Source: Gemmatimonadaceae bacterium
GTDB lineage: Bacteria; Latescibacterota; UBA2968; UBA8231
Direction of reading: 5' to 3'
Length of the DNA stretch: 64,000 bases
Assembly (NCBI GenBank): GCA_026706075.1
Contig: JAPOZM010000031.1
Location: 145,146-209,145 of the forward strand
Part shown: in pieces, positions 44,593 through 53,956 of the stretch
How positions within the stretch are numbered: position 1 is the first letter of the stretch
Layout of the letters: each line of letters starts with the position of its first letter
Notes under the pieces: model-generated
What the model was told of the DNA's origin: nothing
Database searches by the model: none
The model's input: the letters and a program-made list of their open reading frames with translations, nothing else
Made by a program: the position numbers and the translations under genes

Positions 44593-46011
44593 ATGGTCTT
44601 CGAGAAGCTCAGCATCCTCATCCCCGCGTACAACGAGCGCTTCACGATCCGCGAGATCGTCTCGCTGGTGCTGGCCCAGGAGCTTCCGGGAGGCCTGGAG
44701 AGGGAGCTCGTCATCGTCGACGACGGCTCCACCGACGGCACGCGGGGCATCCTTCAGGATCTCGGCCGGGCGCATCCGGAGCGCCTCCGCATTCACTTCC
44801 ACGAGACCAACCAGGGCAAGGGGGCGGCCATCCGCACCGCCATCGAGCTGGCCACGGGAGACCTGTGCATCATTCAGGATGCCGACCTGGAGTACGACCC
44901 CGCCGACTACCCCAGGCTCCTGCGGCCCCTCCTTGCCGGCGACGCCGACGTCGTCTATGGCTCGCGGTTCGCCGGCAGCGAGTATCGCAGGGTCCTGTTC
45001 TTCTGGCACTCCGTGGGAAACCAGTTCCTGACCCTCGTGTCGAATGCCTTCACGAATCTCAATCTGACGGACATGGAGACATGTTACAAGGTCGTCAAGA
45101 CCAGCCTCCTCAAGTCCGTCCCCATCCGCAGCAACCGGTTCGGCATCGAGCCCGAGCTCACGGCCAAGCTCGCCAAGCGGGGCTGTCGGATCTACGAGGT
45201 CCCCATCTCCTACCGGGGCCGGAGCTACCAGGAAGGCAAGAAGATCACCTGGTGGGACGGCGTGAAGGCCCTTGCCACCATGGTCTACTACCGCATCGTC
45301 GACGACCTCTACGAGGAGCGCTACGGCCACACCCTTCTCCATTCGCTCTCCCGGACGCACCGGTTCAACCGCTGGATCGCCGGCGCCATCCGCGCCCACG
45401 TGGGTGACCGCGTCCTCGAGGTCGGGGGAGGGCTTGGCACCATCACGCTCCAGCTCATCCCCACGGACCGCTACGCCGTGACCGACTCGGACGAGCTGCA
45501 CCTGGAGTACCTGGAGAACCGGTTCCGGGGCTATCCCAATGTCGAGGTGCGCCGTGTGGACGTTCAGGAGGAGGGGGATTTCGACTCGCTGCAGGAGAGC
45601 TTCGACACCGTGGTCTGCCTGAACGTCCTCGAGCACCTGGCCGAGCCGCAACGGGGTCTGGCCAACATCCACCGCGCCCTCGAGCCGGGTGGGACCGCCA
45701 TCGTGCTGGTGCCCCAGGGCCGTTGGCTCATGGGGGCCCTCGACCGGGCCCTGGGACACCGGCGGCGCTACTCGAAGAGGCTGCTGCGCGAGAGCTGTGA
45801 GGCAGCGGGACTCGAGGTGGAGAAGCTCTTCGACTTCAACCGGATCAGCTGCCTGCCGTGGCTCGTCAGCGGCCGGCTCCTGAGGAGGAGGAGACTCGGG
45901 CTGATTCAGCTCAAGATCTTCGACTCCCTGGTGTGGCTCTGGCGGGTCCTTGACCGCGTCGTGCCGCTCCCGGGGCTCGCCCTCGTCGCCGTGGCCCGGA
46001 AGCCGACGTGA
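44593..46011 (+). CDS. GT2 glycosyltransferase fused to a class I methyltransferase
   Basis: 472 residues; ATG 44593 is preferred to upstream in-frame codons because the GT2 fold begins at once (LSILIPAYNER). Residues about 5-240 are a DPM1-like GT-A domain: DDGST (43-47), DADLEYDP (96-103), YGSRFAG and HETNQGKGAAIRTAI. Residues about 255-472 are a methyltransferase: RVLEVGGGLGTIT (about 272-284), VCLNVLEHL and ALEPGGTAIVLVPQG. The two activities probably build and cap or modify a polyprenyl-linked or lipid-linked glycan. No membrane anchor is clear. Confidence 0.9.
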   Translation: MVFEKLSILIPAYNERFTIREIVSLVLAQELPGGLERELVIVDDGSTDGTRGILQDLGRAHPERLRIHFHETNQGKGAAIRTAIELATGDLCIIQDADLEYDPADYPRLLRPLLAGDADVVYGSRFAGSEYRRVLFFWHSVGNQFLTLVSNAFTNLNLTDMETCYKVVKTSLLKSVPIRSNRFGIEPELTAKLAKRGCRIYEVPISYRGRSYQEGKKITWWDGVKALATMVYYRIVDDLYEERYGHTLLHSLSRTHRFNRWIAGAIRAHVGDRVLEVGGGLGTITLQLIPTDRYAVTDSDELHLEYLENRFRGYPNVEVRRVDVQEEGDFDSLQESFDTVVCLNVLEHLAEPQRGLANIHRALEPGGTAIVLVPQGRWLMGALDRALGHRRRYSKRLLRESCEAAGLEVEKLFDFNRISCLPWLVSGRLLRRRRLGLIQLKIFDSLVWLWRVLDRVVPLPGLALVAVARKPT

Positions 46012-46028
46012 TGGCGGTCCCTGGCCGG

Positions 46029-46970
46029 CTACAGGTGGATGTCCAGCACGCCCATGTCCATGAGCGTCTTCACGGTGATGGCAAGACCCACGAAGATGAT
46101 GAACACCGAGCTCGCCATGGGAAGACGCTGGATCCATCTGCCGTCGCCGGAGAAGCGTTCCACCAGCGGCCGCGCCTTGACGAAGAGCACCCCCACGGCG
46201 ATGAGCACCGCCGCCAGGCCGAAGCTGAAGACCACCAGGAGCACCAGGCCGAAGGCGATCCGGTCCAGGCCCACGGCCAGCAGCAGGATCACCAGGGCCC
46301 CCGGACAGGGCACGATGCCTCCGGAGATACCCAGGGTCAGCAGGCTGCCGAGGGTCACGTTGGCGGGGACCTCGTGGCTGTGGCCGTGGCCGTGGCCGTG
46401 GTGATGATCCTCCCCGTGGCCGTGCTCGTGATCCCCATGGTCATGGTCCCCGTGGCCGTGGTCGCCGTGGTGGTGATGGTGATGGCCGTGGCCGCGGCCC
46501 GAGCCTCTGAGCTGGTTGACCAGCAGCCACCCGCCCAGGGCCACGATCAGGAGCCCGGAGGCCGTGCCCATCCACGGCATGATCTCCCGGTAATCGATGT
46601 ACTGGGTGGCGAAGAGGGCGGCCAGGCCCAGGAGAAGGATGCTGAAGGTGTGGGTGAAGGTGACCACGCCCCCGAGGAACGTGGCATGGCCCACGGTGCC
46701 GCGGCTGCCCACGAGGTAGGCGGCGACGATCGTCTTGCCGTGGCCCGGCTCCAGGCCGTGGGCGGCGCCGGCCAGGAGGGCCAGCGCCAGGGCTCCGAGG
46801 ATGATGCCTGCGCTCAGCTCTTCGGAGCCCACCATCTCCTTGAGGGTGTTCTCCAGGCCCGACGTCCCCTCATCGGCGTGATCCCCCGGGGTGCCGGCCT
46901 CCACCGCGGCGGGAACCGCGGCCAGCACGGCCGTGAGGACGATCCGTCGCATCCCTTGGGTCAGGGTCAT
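46029..46970 (-). CDS. NicO/RcnA-type nickel/cobalt exporter with His-rich loop
   Basis: 313 residues, ATG 46970 after GGAGAAAGAGC. Six membrane spans with the NicO hallmark GAAHGLEPGHGKTI and VTFTHTFSI; a cytoplasmic His-rich loop (about 157-200) holds around 25 His in HGH/HD repeats. The N-terminus starts with a signal-like segment. Nickel/cobalt efflux is the expected role, though some NicO proteins handle other cations. It is divergent from the third PhyH gene with only 48 bases between. Confidence 0.92.
   Translation of the reverse strand: MTLTQGMRRIVLTAVLAAVPAAVEAGTPGDHADEGTSGLENTLKEMVGSEELSAGIILGALALALLAGAAHGLEPGHGKTIVAAYLVGSRGTVGHATFLGGVVTFTHTFSILLLGLAALFATQYIDYREIMPWMGTASGLLIVALGGWLLVNQLRGSGRGHGHHHHHHGDHGHGDHDHGDHEHGHGEDHHHGHGHGHSHEVPANVTLGSLLTLGISGGIVPCPGALVILLLAVGLDRIAFGLVLLVVFSFGLAAVLIAVGVLFVKARPLVERFSGDGRWIQRLPMASSVFIIFVGLAITVKTLMDMGVLDIHL
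46375..46492. repeat. Simple-sequence repeat coding the His-rich loop
   Basis: GTGGCCGTGG-type units repeat on the plus strand and code for His-Gly/His-Asp runs in the NicO protein on the minus strand. It is an in-frame, potentially length-variable coding repeat. Confidence 0.6.
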
Positions 46971-46989
46971 GCTCTTTCTCCAGGGTGAA

Positions 46990-47014
46990 CGTCAACCGCT
47001 GAAAGGTCGTCAAC
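46990..47014. promoter_or_regulatory. Paired CGTCAAC boxes in a 48-bp divergent gap
   Basis: CGTCAAC occurs at 46990-46996 and 47008-47014, 18 bases apart, between the starts of the metal exporter and the PhyH gene. The two genes share this gap, so the boxes could be regulator sites. Confidence 0.32.
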
Positions 47015-47018
47015 GGAA

Positions 47019-47792
47019 ATGCAAACGAAGCCGGACTGCCAGCCCCCGACCACTGCTGCCGCCCTCGATCTCGACGCGGTGATCGCCGAGATCGACGACC
47101 GGGGCTACAGCGCCCTCCCGAATGTGATCTCTCCCCGACGGGCCGACCAGGTGCGCACCGTTCTCGAGGGACTCCTGGCGGCCGAGATCGACGACGGCGC
47201 CCGGGAGCGGAAGCACCAGCGCGTCGGCGGCATCGCCCACAAGCACCCCGTCTTCCTCGAGTTGATGTGCCATCCGCTGATCGTGGCGCTCTGGAAGCGC
47301 TACCTCGGCGACGACATCATGTGCTCCTCGTGGACGGCCAACACCCTCTACCCGGGCCACGACGCCATCGGCTGGCACGCCGACTATCCTTTCTGGTCCC
47401 TGAAACCTCCCTGGCCGACGGGCCGCTTCGCGGGGCAGACCATGTGGCTTCTGGACGACTTCACCGAGGAGAACGGGGCCACCGGGATCGTCCCCTTCTC
47501 GCATCGGAAGGGACACCCGCCCGACGCCCCCACCGACCGCTGGCGCCCCGAGGGCGAGATCCTCACCGGCCGGCGCGGCTCGGTGGTGGTGGCCCACGGC
47601 GCCTGGTGGCACACGTCGCGGCCGAACCGCAGCGACCGGCCGCGGTCCTGCCTGCTCGGCATGTACCTGTTGCCGTGGTTCATCCCCCAGGAGGACATGC
47701 GCAGCCAGCTCGCCAGGATCGACGAACCTACCGATCTGGTGACCCAGCTGCTGTGCGGCAACCAGCACAGGCCCAGTGTCATCGGCGAATGA
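47019..47792 (+). CDS. Phytanoyl-CoA dioxygenase (PhyH) family oxygenase
   Basis: 257 residues, ATG 47019 just after CAACGGAA. Fe(II) ligands are H120/D122 (GWHADYPFW) and H198 (AWWHTSRPN), with R203/R207 downstream for 2-oxoglutarate. The loop TMWLLDDFTEENGATGIVPFSHRKG is typical. It is divergent from the nickel exporter and not closely similar to the other two PhyH proteins, so the three probably have separate substrates. Confidence 0.93.
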   Translation: MQTKPDCQPPTTAAALDLDAVIAEIDDRGYSALPNVISPRRADQVRTVLEGLLAAEIDDGARERKHQRVGGIAHKHPVFLELMCHPLIVALWKRYLGDDIMCSSWTANTLYPGHDAIGWHADYPFWSLKPPWPTGRFAGQTMWLLDDFTEENGATGIVPFSHRKGHPPDAPTDRWRPEGEILTGRRGSVVVAHGAWWHTSRPNRSDRPRSCLLGMYLLPWFIPQEDMRSQLARIDEPTDLVTQLLCGNQHRPSVIGE

Positions 47793-47797
47793 TCCGA

Positions 47798-47827
47798 TTG
47801 ACGAAATCGGCGAGTTGCGGTTATCCT
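47798..47827 (+). promoter_or_regulatory. Probable sigma70-type promoter of the YtxH gene
   Basis: TTGACG is followed after 18 bases by TATCCT (four of six), starting six bases after the PhyH stop and about 60 bases before the GTG start. The same TATCCT hexamer is found at 32006-32011. Confidence 0.45.
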
Positions 47828-47887
47828 AGCCAAATGGGTATGCGGATCTCCCGAAACCAGGCTCTTCCCATTACACAGGAGGATCGC

Positions 47888-48115
47888 GTGAATCGTCATG
47901 CCAGGACCATAGGCCTCTCCCTGGGACTCTTCGGCGCCGGCTTGATGGGCGGCCTGGCCCTCGGACTGGCCGCCGGCATCCTGCTCGCTCCCCGCAGCGG
48001 CCGCGAGTCCCGCGACTCGGTGCGCCGCGGAGTCTCCGAAGCCTATGACAAGGGCCAGTCCTACGTGGATCGGTTCCGCAACCGCGACGGCGAAAAGGAG
48101 ACCGTCGAGCTGTAG
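47888..48115 (+). CDS. Small YtxH-domain membrane protein
   Basis: 75 residues, from GTG 47888 with AGGAGG five bases ahead; in-frame upstream codons lack any site. One glycine-rich membrane span (LGLFGAGLMGGLALGLAAGILLA) is followed by APRSGRESRDSVRRGV and YDKGQSYVDRFRNR, the YtxH (gas-vesicle-like) pattern. Members are small stress or envelope-associated proteins with no defined enzyme activity. It has its own promoter candidate. Confidence 0.8.
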   Translation: MNRHARTIGLSLGLFGAGLMGGLALGLAAGILLAPRSGRESRDSVRRGVSEAYDKGQSYVDRFRNRDGEKETVEL

Positions 48116-48223
48116 GCCCTTGCCGAGGTCGCCCTCCCGGCGCATCCACCCCCTTCGCGCCCCGCTCTCCACCGTCCCGCCCGCGCCCTCCTTCCGAACC
48201 CGCAGCAGCGGCTCCCGGTCCGC

Positions 48224-48252
48224 TCGACAGCCCGGCGTGGCCTGCCTAGAGT
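48224..48252 (+). promoter_or_regulatory. Probable sigma70-type promoter of the porin-to-ispH run
   Basis: TCGACA, exactly 17 bases, then TAGAGT (four of six). It lies 44 bases before the GTG of the porin gene, in the 180-base gap, and could drive all six plus-strand genes up to ispH. Confidence 0.5.
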
Positions 48253-48295
48253 TACCGGCCGCCCGACGACAGGACCCTTTGCCAAGGAGCGATTC

Positions 48296-49411
48296 GTGAA
48301 GAAGGTCATTGCAGTTGCCCTGCTCGGCTGTCTCCCAGGCTGGGTCGGCCACGCCGGAGGCGGCGAACTCACCCCCTACGGGTTCGTCCGCTTCGACGCC
48401 GTCCTGGACGACTCGAAGCTGAACCACCATCAGTATCCCAACTGGGTGCTGCCGGAGCCGCCGGGCGCGGAAGGCAACGGCAACCTGACCATCCACCCCC
48501 GGCTGACACGGCTCGGGGCCAAGTTGGCCCCGGTCGACCTGGGGGAGGACATGGAGATCAGCGGCGTCATCGAGACCGATTTCCAGAACGGCGGCAGCGA
48601 ATCGCGGCAGATCCTGCGCCTGCGCAAGGCGTACTTCAACCTCAGGAAAGGGGACTGGCACTTCCTGGCCGGTCAGACCTGGGACCTCATCTCTCCCCTG
48701 TTTCCCGCGGCCAACAACGATGGCATGATGTGGAACACCGGCAACCTCGGAGACCGGCATCCCCAGGCGCGGCTCACCTGGAAGCCGGGGACCGGCGTCT
48801 CGGCCGCGGTCGCCCTCGGCCAGACGGGGGCGGTGGACAAGAAGGACCTGGACAAGAACGGGATCCTCGACGGCTCGGAGGCGATGGCGCCCTTCCTGCA
48901 GGCGCGGATCGGGATCGAGCAGGCGAAGTTCAAGGCCGGAGCCTGGGCCCATAGAGGGTCGGAGGAGACCGGCACTCCCGTGGGTGGCAGTACCAGCTTC
49001 ACCTCGACCGCGGTGGGCCTCGACTTCTCGGTATCTCCCACGGACAGGCTGGCCGTCGAGGGAGAAGGCTGGACGGGCAGCAACCTCTCCGACATCCGAG
49101 GCGGCATCGGCCAGGGCGTCAACACGTCGACCGGCGAGGAGATCGCCGCCTCCGGAGGCTGGGTCCATCTCCTGATCAAGCCTGGCGAGGGCTGGAAGCT
49201 CTACGCCGGAGCGATGATGGACACCCCCGACGAGGAGGCGGTGCCCGAAGGGGGGCGCACCGGCAATCAGGCGTTCTACCTGGTGAACCGCTACCGGCCA
49301 TGGAAGAGCTTCCAGGCCGCCGTCGAGTATGTGAACTGGACAACCGAGTACAAGGGACCCGCAGACGGAACGGCCAACCGGGTGGACGTCCACTTCACCT
49401 ACAACTTCTGA
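48296..49411 (+). CDS. DcaP-like outer-membrane porin
   Basis: 371 residues from GTG 48296 after AAGGAGC. A signal peptide (VIAVALLGCLPGWVGHAG) precedes YGFVRFDAVLDDSKLN, GNLTIHPRLTRLGAKLAP and LAGQTWDLISP, the pattern of DcaP-family trimeric porins. Alternating strands end in a C-terminal Phe (DVHFTYNF), as expected for barrel insertion. DcaP of Acinetobacter passes dicarboxylates and similar anions. The solute-binding protein and OFA transporter downstream suggest small organic anion uptake. Confidence 0.85.
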   Translation: MKKVIAVALLGCLPGWVGHAGGGELTPYGFVRFDAVLDDSKLNHHQYPNWVLPEPPGAEGNGNLTIHPRLTRLGAKLAPVDLGEDMEISGVIETDFQNGGSESRQILRLRKAYFNLRKGDWHFLAGQTWDLISPLFPAANNDGMMWNTGNLGDRHPQARLTWKPGTGVSAAVALGQTGAVDKKDLDKNGILDGSEAMAPFLQARIGIEQAKFKAGAWAHRGSEETGTPVGGSTSFTSTAVGLDFSVSPTDRLAVEGEGWTGSNLSDIRGGIGQGVNTSTGEEIAASGGWVHLLIKPGEGWKLYAGAMMDTPDEEAVPEGGRTGNQAFYLVNRYRPWKSFQAAVEYVNWTTEYKGPADGTANRVDVHFTYNF

Positions 49412-49426
49412 AGAGGAACCGCGAGA

Positions 49427-50767
49427 ATGAGCATCCCCGACGAACCCGGCCCGGAGAGGGTCCTGACGCGGAGGACGCTCCTCCGTCGAGGCCTCGCAGG
49501 GATGCTGGCGGCCCCCTGGATGAAGTGGGGCGCCGGAGCCGGGGTCGCCGGCCTGGGCGCGCTGCTCTCGCGGGGGAGGGCGGCCGCCGAATCCTACCAG
49601 GTATCCGAGGACGAGATCGTCCTCGGCATGTCCGCCGCCTTCTCCGGTCCCTCCCGGGGCCTGGGCAGCGAGCTCTACCGCGGAGCAAAGGCCTGCTTCA
49701 ACCACGTCAACGACAACGGGGGCATCGGCGGCCGCAGGATCTCCCTCAAGCTCTACGACGACGGCTACCAGCCGGATCCCTGCGTTCGCAACACCATGAA
49801 GCTCATGCTGGAGGACCGTGTCTTCCTGCTCTTCGGCTACGTGGGGACGCCTACCGTCACGCGCGTCCTGCCGCTGCTCAAGAAGTTCCAGGACGAGCGG
49901 GTCTACCTGTTCTTCCCCTTCACCGGCGCCCAGCCCCAGAGGGAGCCGCCCTACGGCGACTTCGCCTTCAACCTCCGCGCTTCCTACCGCCAGGAGACCG
50001 CCGGCCTCGTGGACAACTTCGTCCGGGCGGGGCGGAAGCGCATCGCCGTCTTCTACCAGGCCGACGCCTATGGCCGCAGCGGCTGGGCCGGCGTACGGGC
50101 GGCCCTCAAGAGGCATGGCGGCGAGATCGTCGGCGAGGCGACCTACCGCCGGGGTCAGAGATTCACCGGCAGCATGAGGCGTCAAGTCGAGATCCTGACG
50201 GCGGCCTCCCCCGACGCCGTCATCTGCATCGGTTCGTACGCCGCCTGTGCCGGCTTCGCCCGCGACGCCGTCGACCTGGGCCTTCGGGTGCCGATCGCCA
50301 ATCTCTCCTTCGTGGGCAGCGAGAACCTCCTCAAGCTGCTCACCGAGGGCCGCGGCGACCCCGAGCCCTACACGCGGCTCCTCGTCAACTCCCAGGTGGT
50401 TCCCAGCTACGAGGACACCTCCATTCCGGCGGTTCGTGAGTACCGCGAGCTGATGGCGCACTACGATCCCCAGATTCCCGAGCAACTCGTCAAGGAACCC
50501 TACACCCCGTTCCCCCAGAGCTTCGTCAGCCTGGAGGGCTTCCTCGACGCCAAGCTGATGGCGGAGATCCTGCGGCGCCTGGAGGGCGTCCCCGACAGGG
50601 CGGGGCTGGAAGAGGCGGTGTTCTCGGTGCGGGACTTCGATCTCGGCATCGGTGAGCAGGTCTCCTTCGGACCCACTCGCCGCCAGGGCCTGCAGCGGGT
50701 CTACTACACCGTCGTCCGGAACGGCCGCTTCGTGACCCTCGACGACTGGCAGGGGTGGCTCTCCTGA
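49427..50767 (+). CDS. ABC-type amino-acid (LivK-like) solute-binding protein with Tat-type signal
   Basis: 446 residues, ATG 49427. A twin-arginine leader (RRTLLRRGLAGML and a hydrophobic AGAGVAGLGALL) precedes a type I periplasmic-binding fold: IVLGMSAAFSGPSRGLGSELYRGAKACFNHVNDNGGI, GYVGTPTVTR and AVFYQADAYGRSGWAG. No ABC permease or ATPase follows. Instead the gene overlaps a HAMP-type membrane protein (TGATG), so the binding protein probably reports a ligand to that sensor. Ligand: branched amino acids, amides or organic acids in the wider family. Confidence 0.9.
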   Translation: MSIPDEPGPERVLTRRTLLRRGLAGMLAAPWMKWGAGAGVAGLGALLSRGRAAAESYQVSEDEIVLGMSAAFSGPSRGLGSELYRGAKACFNHVNDNGGIGGRRISLKLYDDGYQPDPCVRNTMKLMLEDRVFLLFGYVGTPTVTRVLPLLKKFQDERVYLFFPFTGAQPQREPPYGDFAFNLRASYRQETAGLVDNFVRAGRKRIAVFYQADAYGRSGWAGVRAALKRHGGEIVGEATYRRGQRFTGSMRRQVEILTAASPDAVICIGSYAACAGFARDAVDLGLRVPIANLSFVGSENLLKLLTEGRGDPEPYTRLLVNSQVVPSYEDTSIPAVREYRELMAHYDPQIPEQLVKEPYTPFPQSFVSLEGFLDAKLMAEILRRLEGVPDRAGLEEAVFSVRDFDLGIGEQVSFGPTRRQGLQRVYYTVVRNGRFVTLDDWQGWLS

Positions 50768-51498
50768 TGAAGATCCAGAAGCTCTTCCAGAGGACCCGCT
50801 TCGGCATCTTCGCCCTCTTCGGGCTGATCGTCCTGTCCACCTCCGCCTTGTGCATATACACGGTGGACACCCAGCTGTCGAAGGAGTACGAGACCAACTG
50901 CAGGAACATCGCCAAGAGCATCGCCGACTCCAGCGTCGACATCCTTCTCAACAGGAACCTTGCGACCCTGCAATCTCTCATCGACCAGTTCGTCGAGATC
51001 CAGGGGATCCGCTACATCTACATCACCAGCGAGGAAGGCGAGTACCTGGCCCACACTTTCGTGCCCGGCATACCCGAGGAAGTCCTCGCCAGCGATCCCG
51101 CCAGCACCGAGCCCGTCCACCGCAGCATTCCCGGTATGGGCGATTTCATGGAAGTCGGCAGTCCGATCCTGGCCGGCGTCGGCGGGACCGTCCACGTGGG
51201 CATGGACCTCGACATCATCGGTCTCAAGATTCAGCGGGCCATCGGCCAGCAGGTGATCCTCATCAGCATCTTCCTCGTCGTCGGCGTCCTGGCCTCCATC
51301 TGGCTCGTCAACCTCGCCGCCAAGCCGCTGGGCTCGCTGCTCTCCTACGCCGTGGAACTGTCCGGCGGCCGGGGCGAGGAGGGGGCCGCGAAGGAGGATC
51401 TCCTGGCGCGCGATGACGAGGTTGGGGACCTGGCCCGCCTCTTCCGCCACGTCTCGGGTCGATCCCCGGCCCCGGACGAGCCCGAGAGCCGGCCCTAG
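50767..51498 (+). CDS. Membrane sensor with periplasmic domain and HAMP, no output domain
   Basis: 243 residues. ATG 50767 overlaps the solute-binding gene's stop. TM1 (about 13-36) is followed by a periplasmic sensor domain (about 37-158, with [43 protein letters not shown], a dCache/PAS-like pattern), TM2 (about 160-183) and a HAMP-like coil ([17 protein letters not shown]...[14 protein letters not shown]). The protein ends there; there is no kinase, cyclase or methyl-accepting domain. It may be a subunit that joins another protein, or the sensing arm of a split receptor. Confidence 0.82.
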   Translation: MKIQKLFQRTRFGIFALFGLIVLSTSALCIYTVDTQLSKEYETNCRNIAKSIADSSVDILLNRNLATLQSLIDQFVEIQGIRYIYITSEEGEYLAHTFVPGIPEEVLASDPASTEPVHRSIPGMGDFMEVGSPILAGVGGTVHVGMDLDIIGLKIQRAIGQQVILISIFLVVGVLASIWLVNLAAKPLGSLLSYAVELSGGRGEEGAAKEDLLARDDEVGDLARLFRHVSGRSPAPDEPESRP

Positions 51499-51513
51499 GG
51501 GATCGGTTCCGCG

Positions 51514-52821
51514 ATGCGCATTCCGCGAAGCGCCATCGCCCTCTTCTGCACGGTCCTGCAGGTCTGCTTCGGCACGGTCTACGCCTGGAGCTTCTTCCAG
51601 ACGATGCTGGTGCGCCAGGTCGGCTGGACCCATACCGAGACGGCCTGGGCCTTCAGTATCGCCATCTTCACCCTGGGCGTGTCCGCCGCCTGGGCGGGCA
51701 ACATGCTTCCCAAGGTCGGGCCGCGGTGGCTCGCCGTGGCCGGCAGCTTGCTGTTCTCGGTCGGATACCTGATCTCGGGGGCCGCCCTCCACCTGGATTC
51801 GGTGCCCCTCTTCTACCTGGGCTACGGGGTGGTGGGCGGGGCGGGCATCGGCCTCGGATACGTGACCCCGGTGGCTACGGTTGCCAAGTGGTTCCCCGAC
51901 CGCAAGGGGCTGGCCACCGGCATCGTCGTCATGGGCTTCGGCGTGGGGGCCTTTCTCCTGAGCAAGGGGCTGGCTCCCTTCCTGATCATCCGCACGGCCG
52001 GAGCCCTGCCCCTGGTCTTCGTGTGGCTCGGCATCGTCTTCGCCTGCATCCTGATTCCCAGCAGCCTGGCCCTCAGCGATCCTCCCGAGTCGGCGTTGCC
52101 CGCCGCCGCCTCGGAGGAAGCCCCCGGATTCGGCGAGCCCGACTCCGCCGGCCCCTACCTGCGCACCACCCAGTTCGCCATCATGTGGACTGTCTTCTTC
52201 TTCAACATCTCCGCCGGGATCTCCGTCATCAGCTTTCAGTCGGAGCTCCTCCAGGAGATCTGGGGCCTGGCGGACGTCACCATCGAGCCCACCACTCTGG
52301 CCGAGTACGGCGCCACCCTCATCGCCGTGAGCTCGATCTGCAACGGCTTGGGCCGCCTGTTCTGGGGACTGCTCTCCGACCGCTTCGGCCGGGTGGCGAT
52401 CTTCCGGGTGATTCTCGCGAGTCAGATGGTGGTCTTCGGGATTCTCATGACCGAGACCAACCCCTGGATCTTCTCCATCCTCGTCTGCTACGTCCTGCTC
52501 TGCTTCGGGGGTGGCTTCGCCACCATGCCGCCCTTCGTCCTCGACGTATTCGGCTCGAAGAAGATGTCCACCATCTACGGAGCGGTGCTCACGGCGTGGG
52601 CCGCCGCCGGGATCGCCGGACCGCTCTACGTTGGATACTTGAAGGACGTCTATCCGGACAGAGCCGTCATGTACTGCTTCCTCATCGGTATCCTCATGCT
52701 CGCCGCCGGGTACCTGTTCTCCTACCTGTTGAACGACGGGCGGATCCGCCTCGGACGTCCGACACTGGAGAGCACCCTCGACCGTTTCGGGATACCCGCG
52801 GCCGGCAAGGCCCCGGGATGA
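51514..52821 (+). CDS. OFA-family MFS transporter (oxalate/formate antiporter-like)
   Basis: 435 residues, ATG 51514. About 12 spans with the OFA fingerprint [38 protein letters not shown] and [16 protein letters not shown]. Oxalate:formate and related monocarboxylate exchange is the best-studied function, but most homologs are uncharacterised. Position after the porin and solute-binding protein fits uptake of small organic anions. The stop overlaps the next gene's ATG by four bases. Confidence 0.92.
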   Translation: MRIPRSAIALFCTVLQVCFGTVYAWSFFQTMLVRQVGWTHTETAWAFSIAIFTLGVSAAWAGNMLPKVGPRWLAVAGSLLFSVGYLISGAALHLDSVPLFYLGYGVVGGAGIGLGYVTPVATVAKWFPDRKGLATGIVVMGFGVGAFLLSKGLAPFLIIRTAGALPLVFVWLGIVFACILIPSSLALSDPPESALPAAASEEAPGFGEPDSAGPYLRTTQFAIMWTVFFFNISAGISVISFQSELLQEIWGLADVTIEPTTLAEYGATLIAVSSICNGLGRLFWGLLSDRFGRVAIFRVILASQMVVFGILMTETNPWIFSILVCYVLLCFGGGFATMPPFVLDVFGSKKMSTIYGAVLTAWAAAGIAGPLYVGYLKDVYPDRAVMYCFLIGILMLAAGYLFSYLLNDGRIRLGRPTLESTLDRFGIPAAGKAPG

Positions 52822-53921
52822 CGCCGTCCTCGGCGAACGGGTCGAGAGGCAGCGACCTCGCCTACCAGGAGATGATCCTCCAGGGGGTCTCGCGGACCTT
52901 CGCCCTTACCATCCCGCAGCTTCCGGCTCCACTGCGCGAGGTGGTGGGCAACGCCTACCTTCTGTGCCGGATCACGGACACCATCGAAGATGAGCCGGCC
53001 CTCTCGGCCCCGCAGAAGCAGGCGTTCTCGGAGCGCTTCGTGGAGGTCGTCGCCGGCCGCCGGGAGGCGGAGCCCTTCGCCCGTGAGCTCGGGTCCCTGC
53101 TGTCCTCCTCGACGACCGAGAGCGAGCGCGACCTGGTGGCCAACACGGCCCGGGTCATCCGCCTCACCCGCGGCTTCCGCCCGGCCCAGCGGTCCGCCCT
53201 CGAACGCTGCGTGAGGATCATGTCCGAGGGGATGTCCGAGTTCCAGCAGGGGGCGACAGCGGACGGCCTGGATGATCTTCCCCACCTCGACCGCTATTGC
53301 TACCATGTGGCCGGCGTCGTGGGCGAGATGCTCACCGAGCTGTTCTGCGACTACTCAGCGGAAATCGGCAGACGGCGTCAGGACCTGCTCGCCCTCTCCG
53401 TCTCCTTCGGGCAGGGGCTGCAGATGACCAACATCCTCAAGGACATGTGGGACGACCGCCGCCGCGGCGCCTGCTGGCTGCCGCGCGACATCTTCCTCGA
53501 GGCCGGCTCCGAGATTCGCTCCCTCCCCGCCGGGCGCGACGACCCCGCCTTCATCGACGGGCTCCTGGAGCTGGTGGCCATCGCCCACTGGCACCTGGAG
53601 AAGGCCTTGCGCTACATCATGATCATCCCCGCCCGCGAGACCGGCATCCGCCGCCACTGTTTGTGGGCCCTGGGAATGGCCGTGCTCACCCTGCGCCGCA
53701 TTCACGCCACCCCGGCCTTCAAGGACGGACAGGAAGTGAAGATCTCCCGCCGCAGCGTGCGGGCCGTCACCCTGGTCACCAGCACCCTGGTGCGCTCCAA
53801 CCTGGCCTTGAAGCTCCTCTTCAAGGCCCTTACTCGAGGGCTTCCCCGCGCCAATGCGGGGGAGCGCCTCCAGCCGCCGCTTTCGCCACCGGACCCGAAG
53901 GCGCAAGGCACCAGGGCATGA
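52818..53921 (+). CDS. Squalene/phytoene synthase family prenyltransferase (farnesyl-diphosphate farnesyltransferase-like)
   Basis: 367 residues; ATG 52818 overlaps the MFS stop (ATGA), and the upstream open frame is only overlap. The two Asp-rich metal sites are DTIED (54-58) and DMWDD (209-213), with [12 protein letters not shown] and [17 protein letters not shown]. It condenses two prenyl diphosphates to squalene or a phytoene-type product in isoprenoid biosynthesis. HpnC/HpnD and carotenoid homologs look similar. ispH follows 35 bases later, which supplies C5 precursors. Confidence 0.93.
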   Translation: MTPSSANGSRGSDLAYQEMILQGVSRTFALTIPQLPAPLREVVGNAYLLCRITDTIEDEPALSAPQKQAFSERFVEVVAGRREAEPFARELGSLLSSSTTESERDLVANTARVIRLTRGFRPAQRSALERCVRIMSEGMSEFQQGATADGLDDLPHLDRYCYHVAGVVGEMLTELFCDYSAEIGRRRQDLLALSVSFGQGLQMTNILKDMWDDRRRGACWLPRDIFLEAGSEIRSLPAGRDDPAFIDGLLELVAIAHWHLEKALRYIMIIPARETGIRRHCLWALGMAVLTLRRIHATPAFKDGQEVKISRRSVRAVTLVTSTLVRSNLALKLLFKALTRGLPRANAGERLQPPLSPPDPKAQGTRA

Positions 53922-53956
53922 AGAAGGTTACGGACCGGTAGCCAGGAGAGCAGACG

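Noticed and set aside
46375..46492. Non-coding minisatellite
   Set aside because: The repeat is in frame with the NicO His-rich loop, which is a family feature.
48116..48223. Hidden small gene between YtxH and the porin
   Set aside because: No frame with a ribosome site or coding-like composition; the gap is explained by the promoter at 48224.
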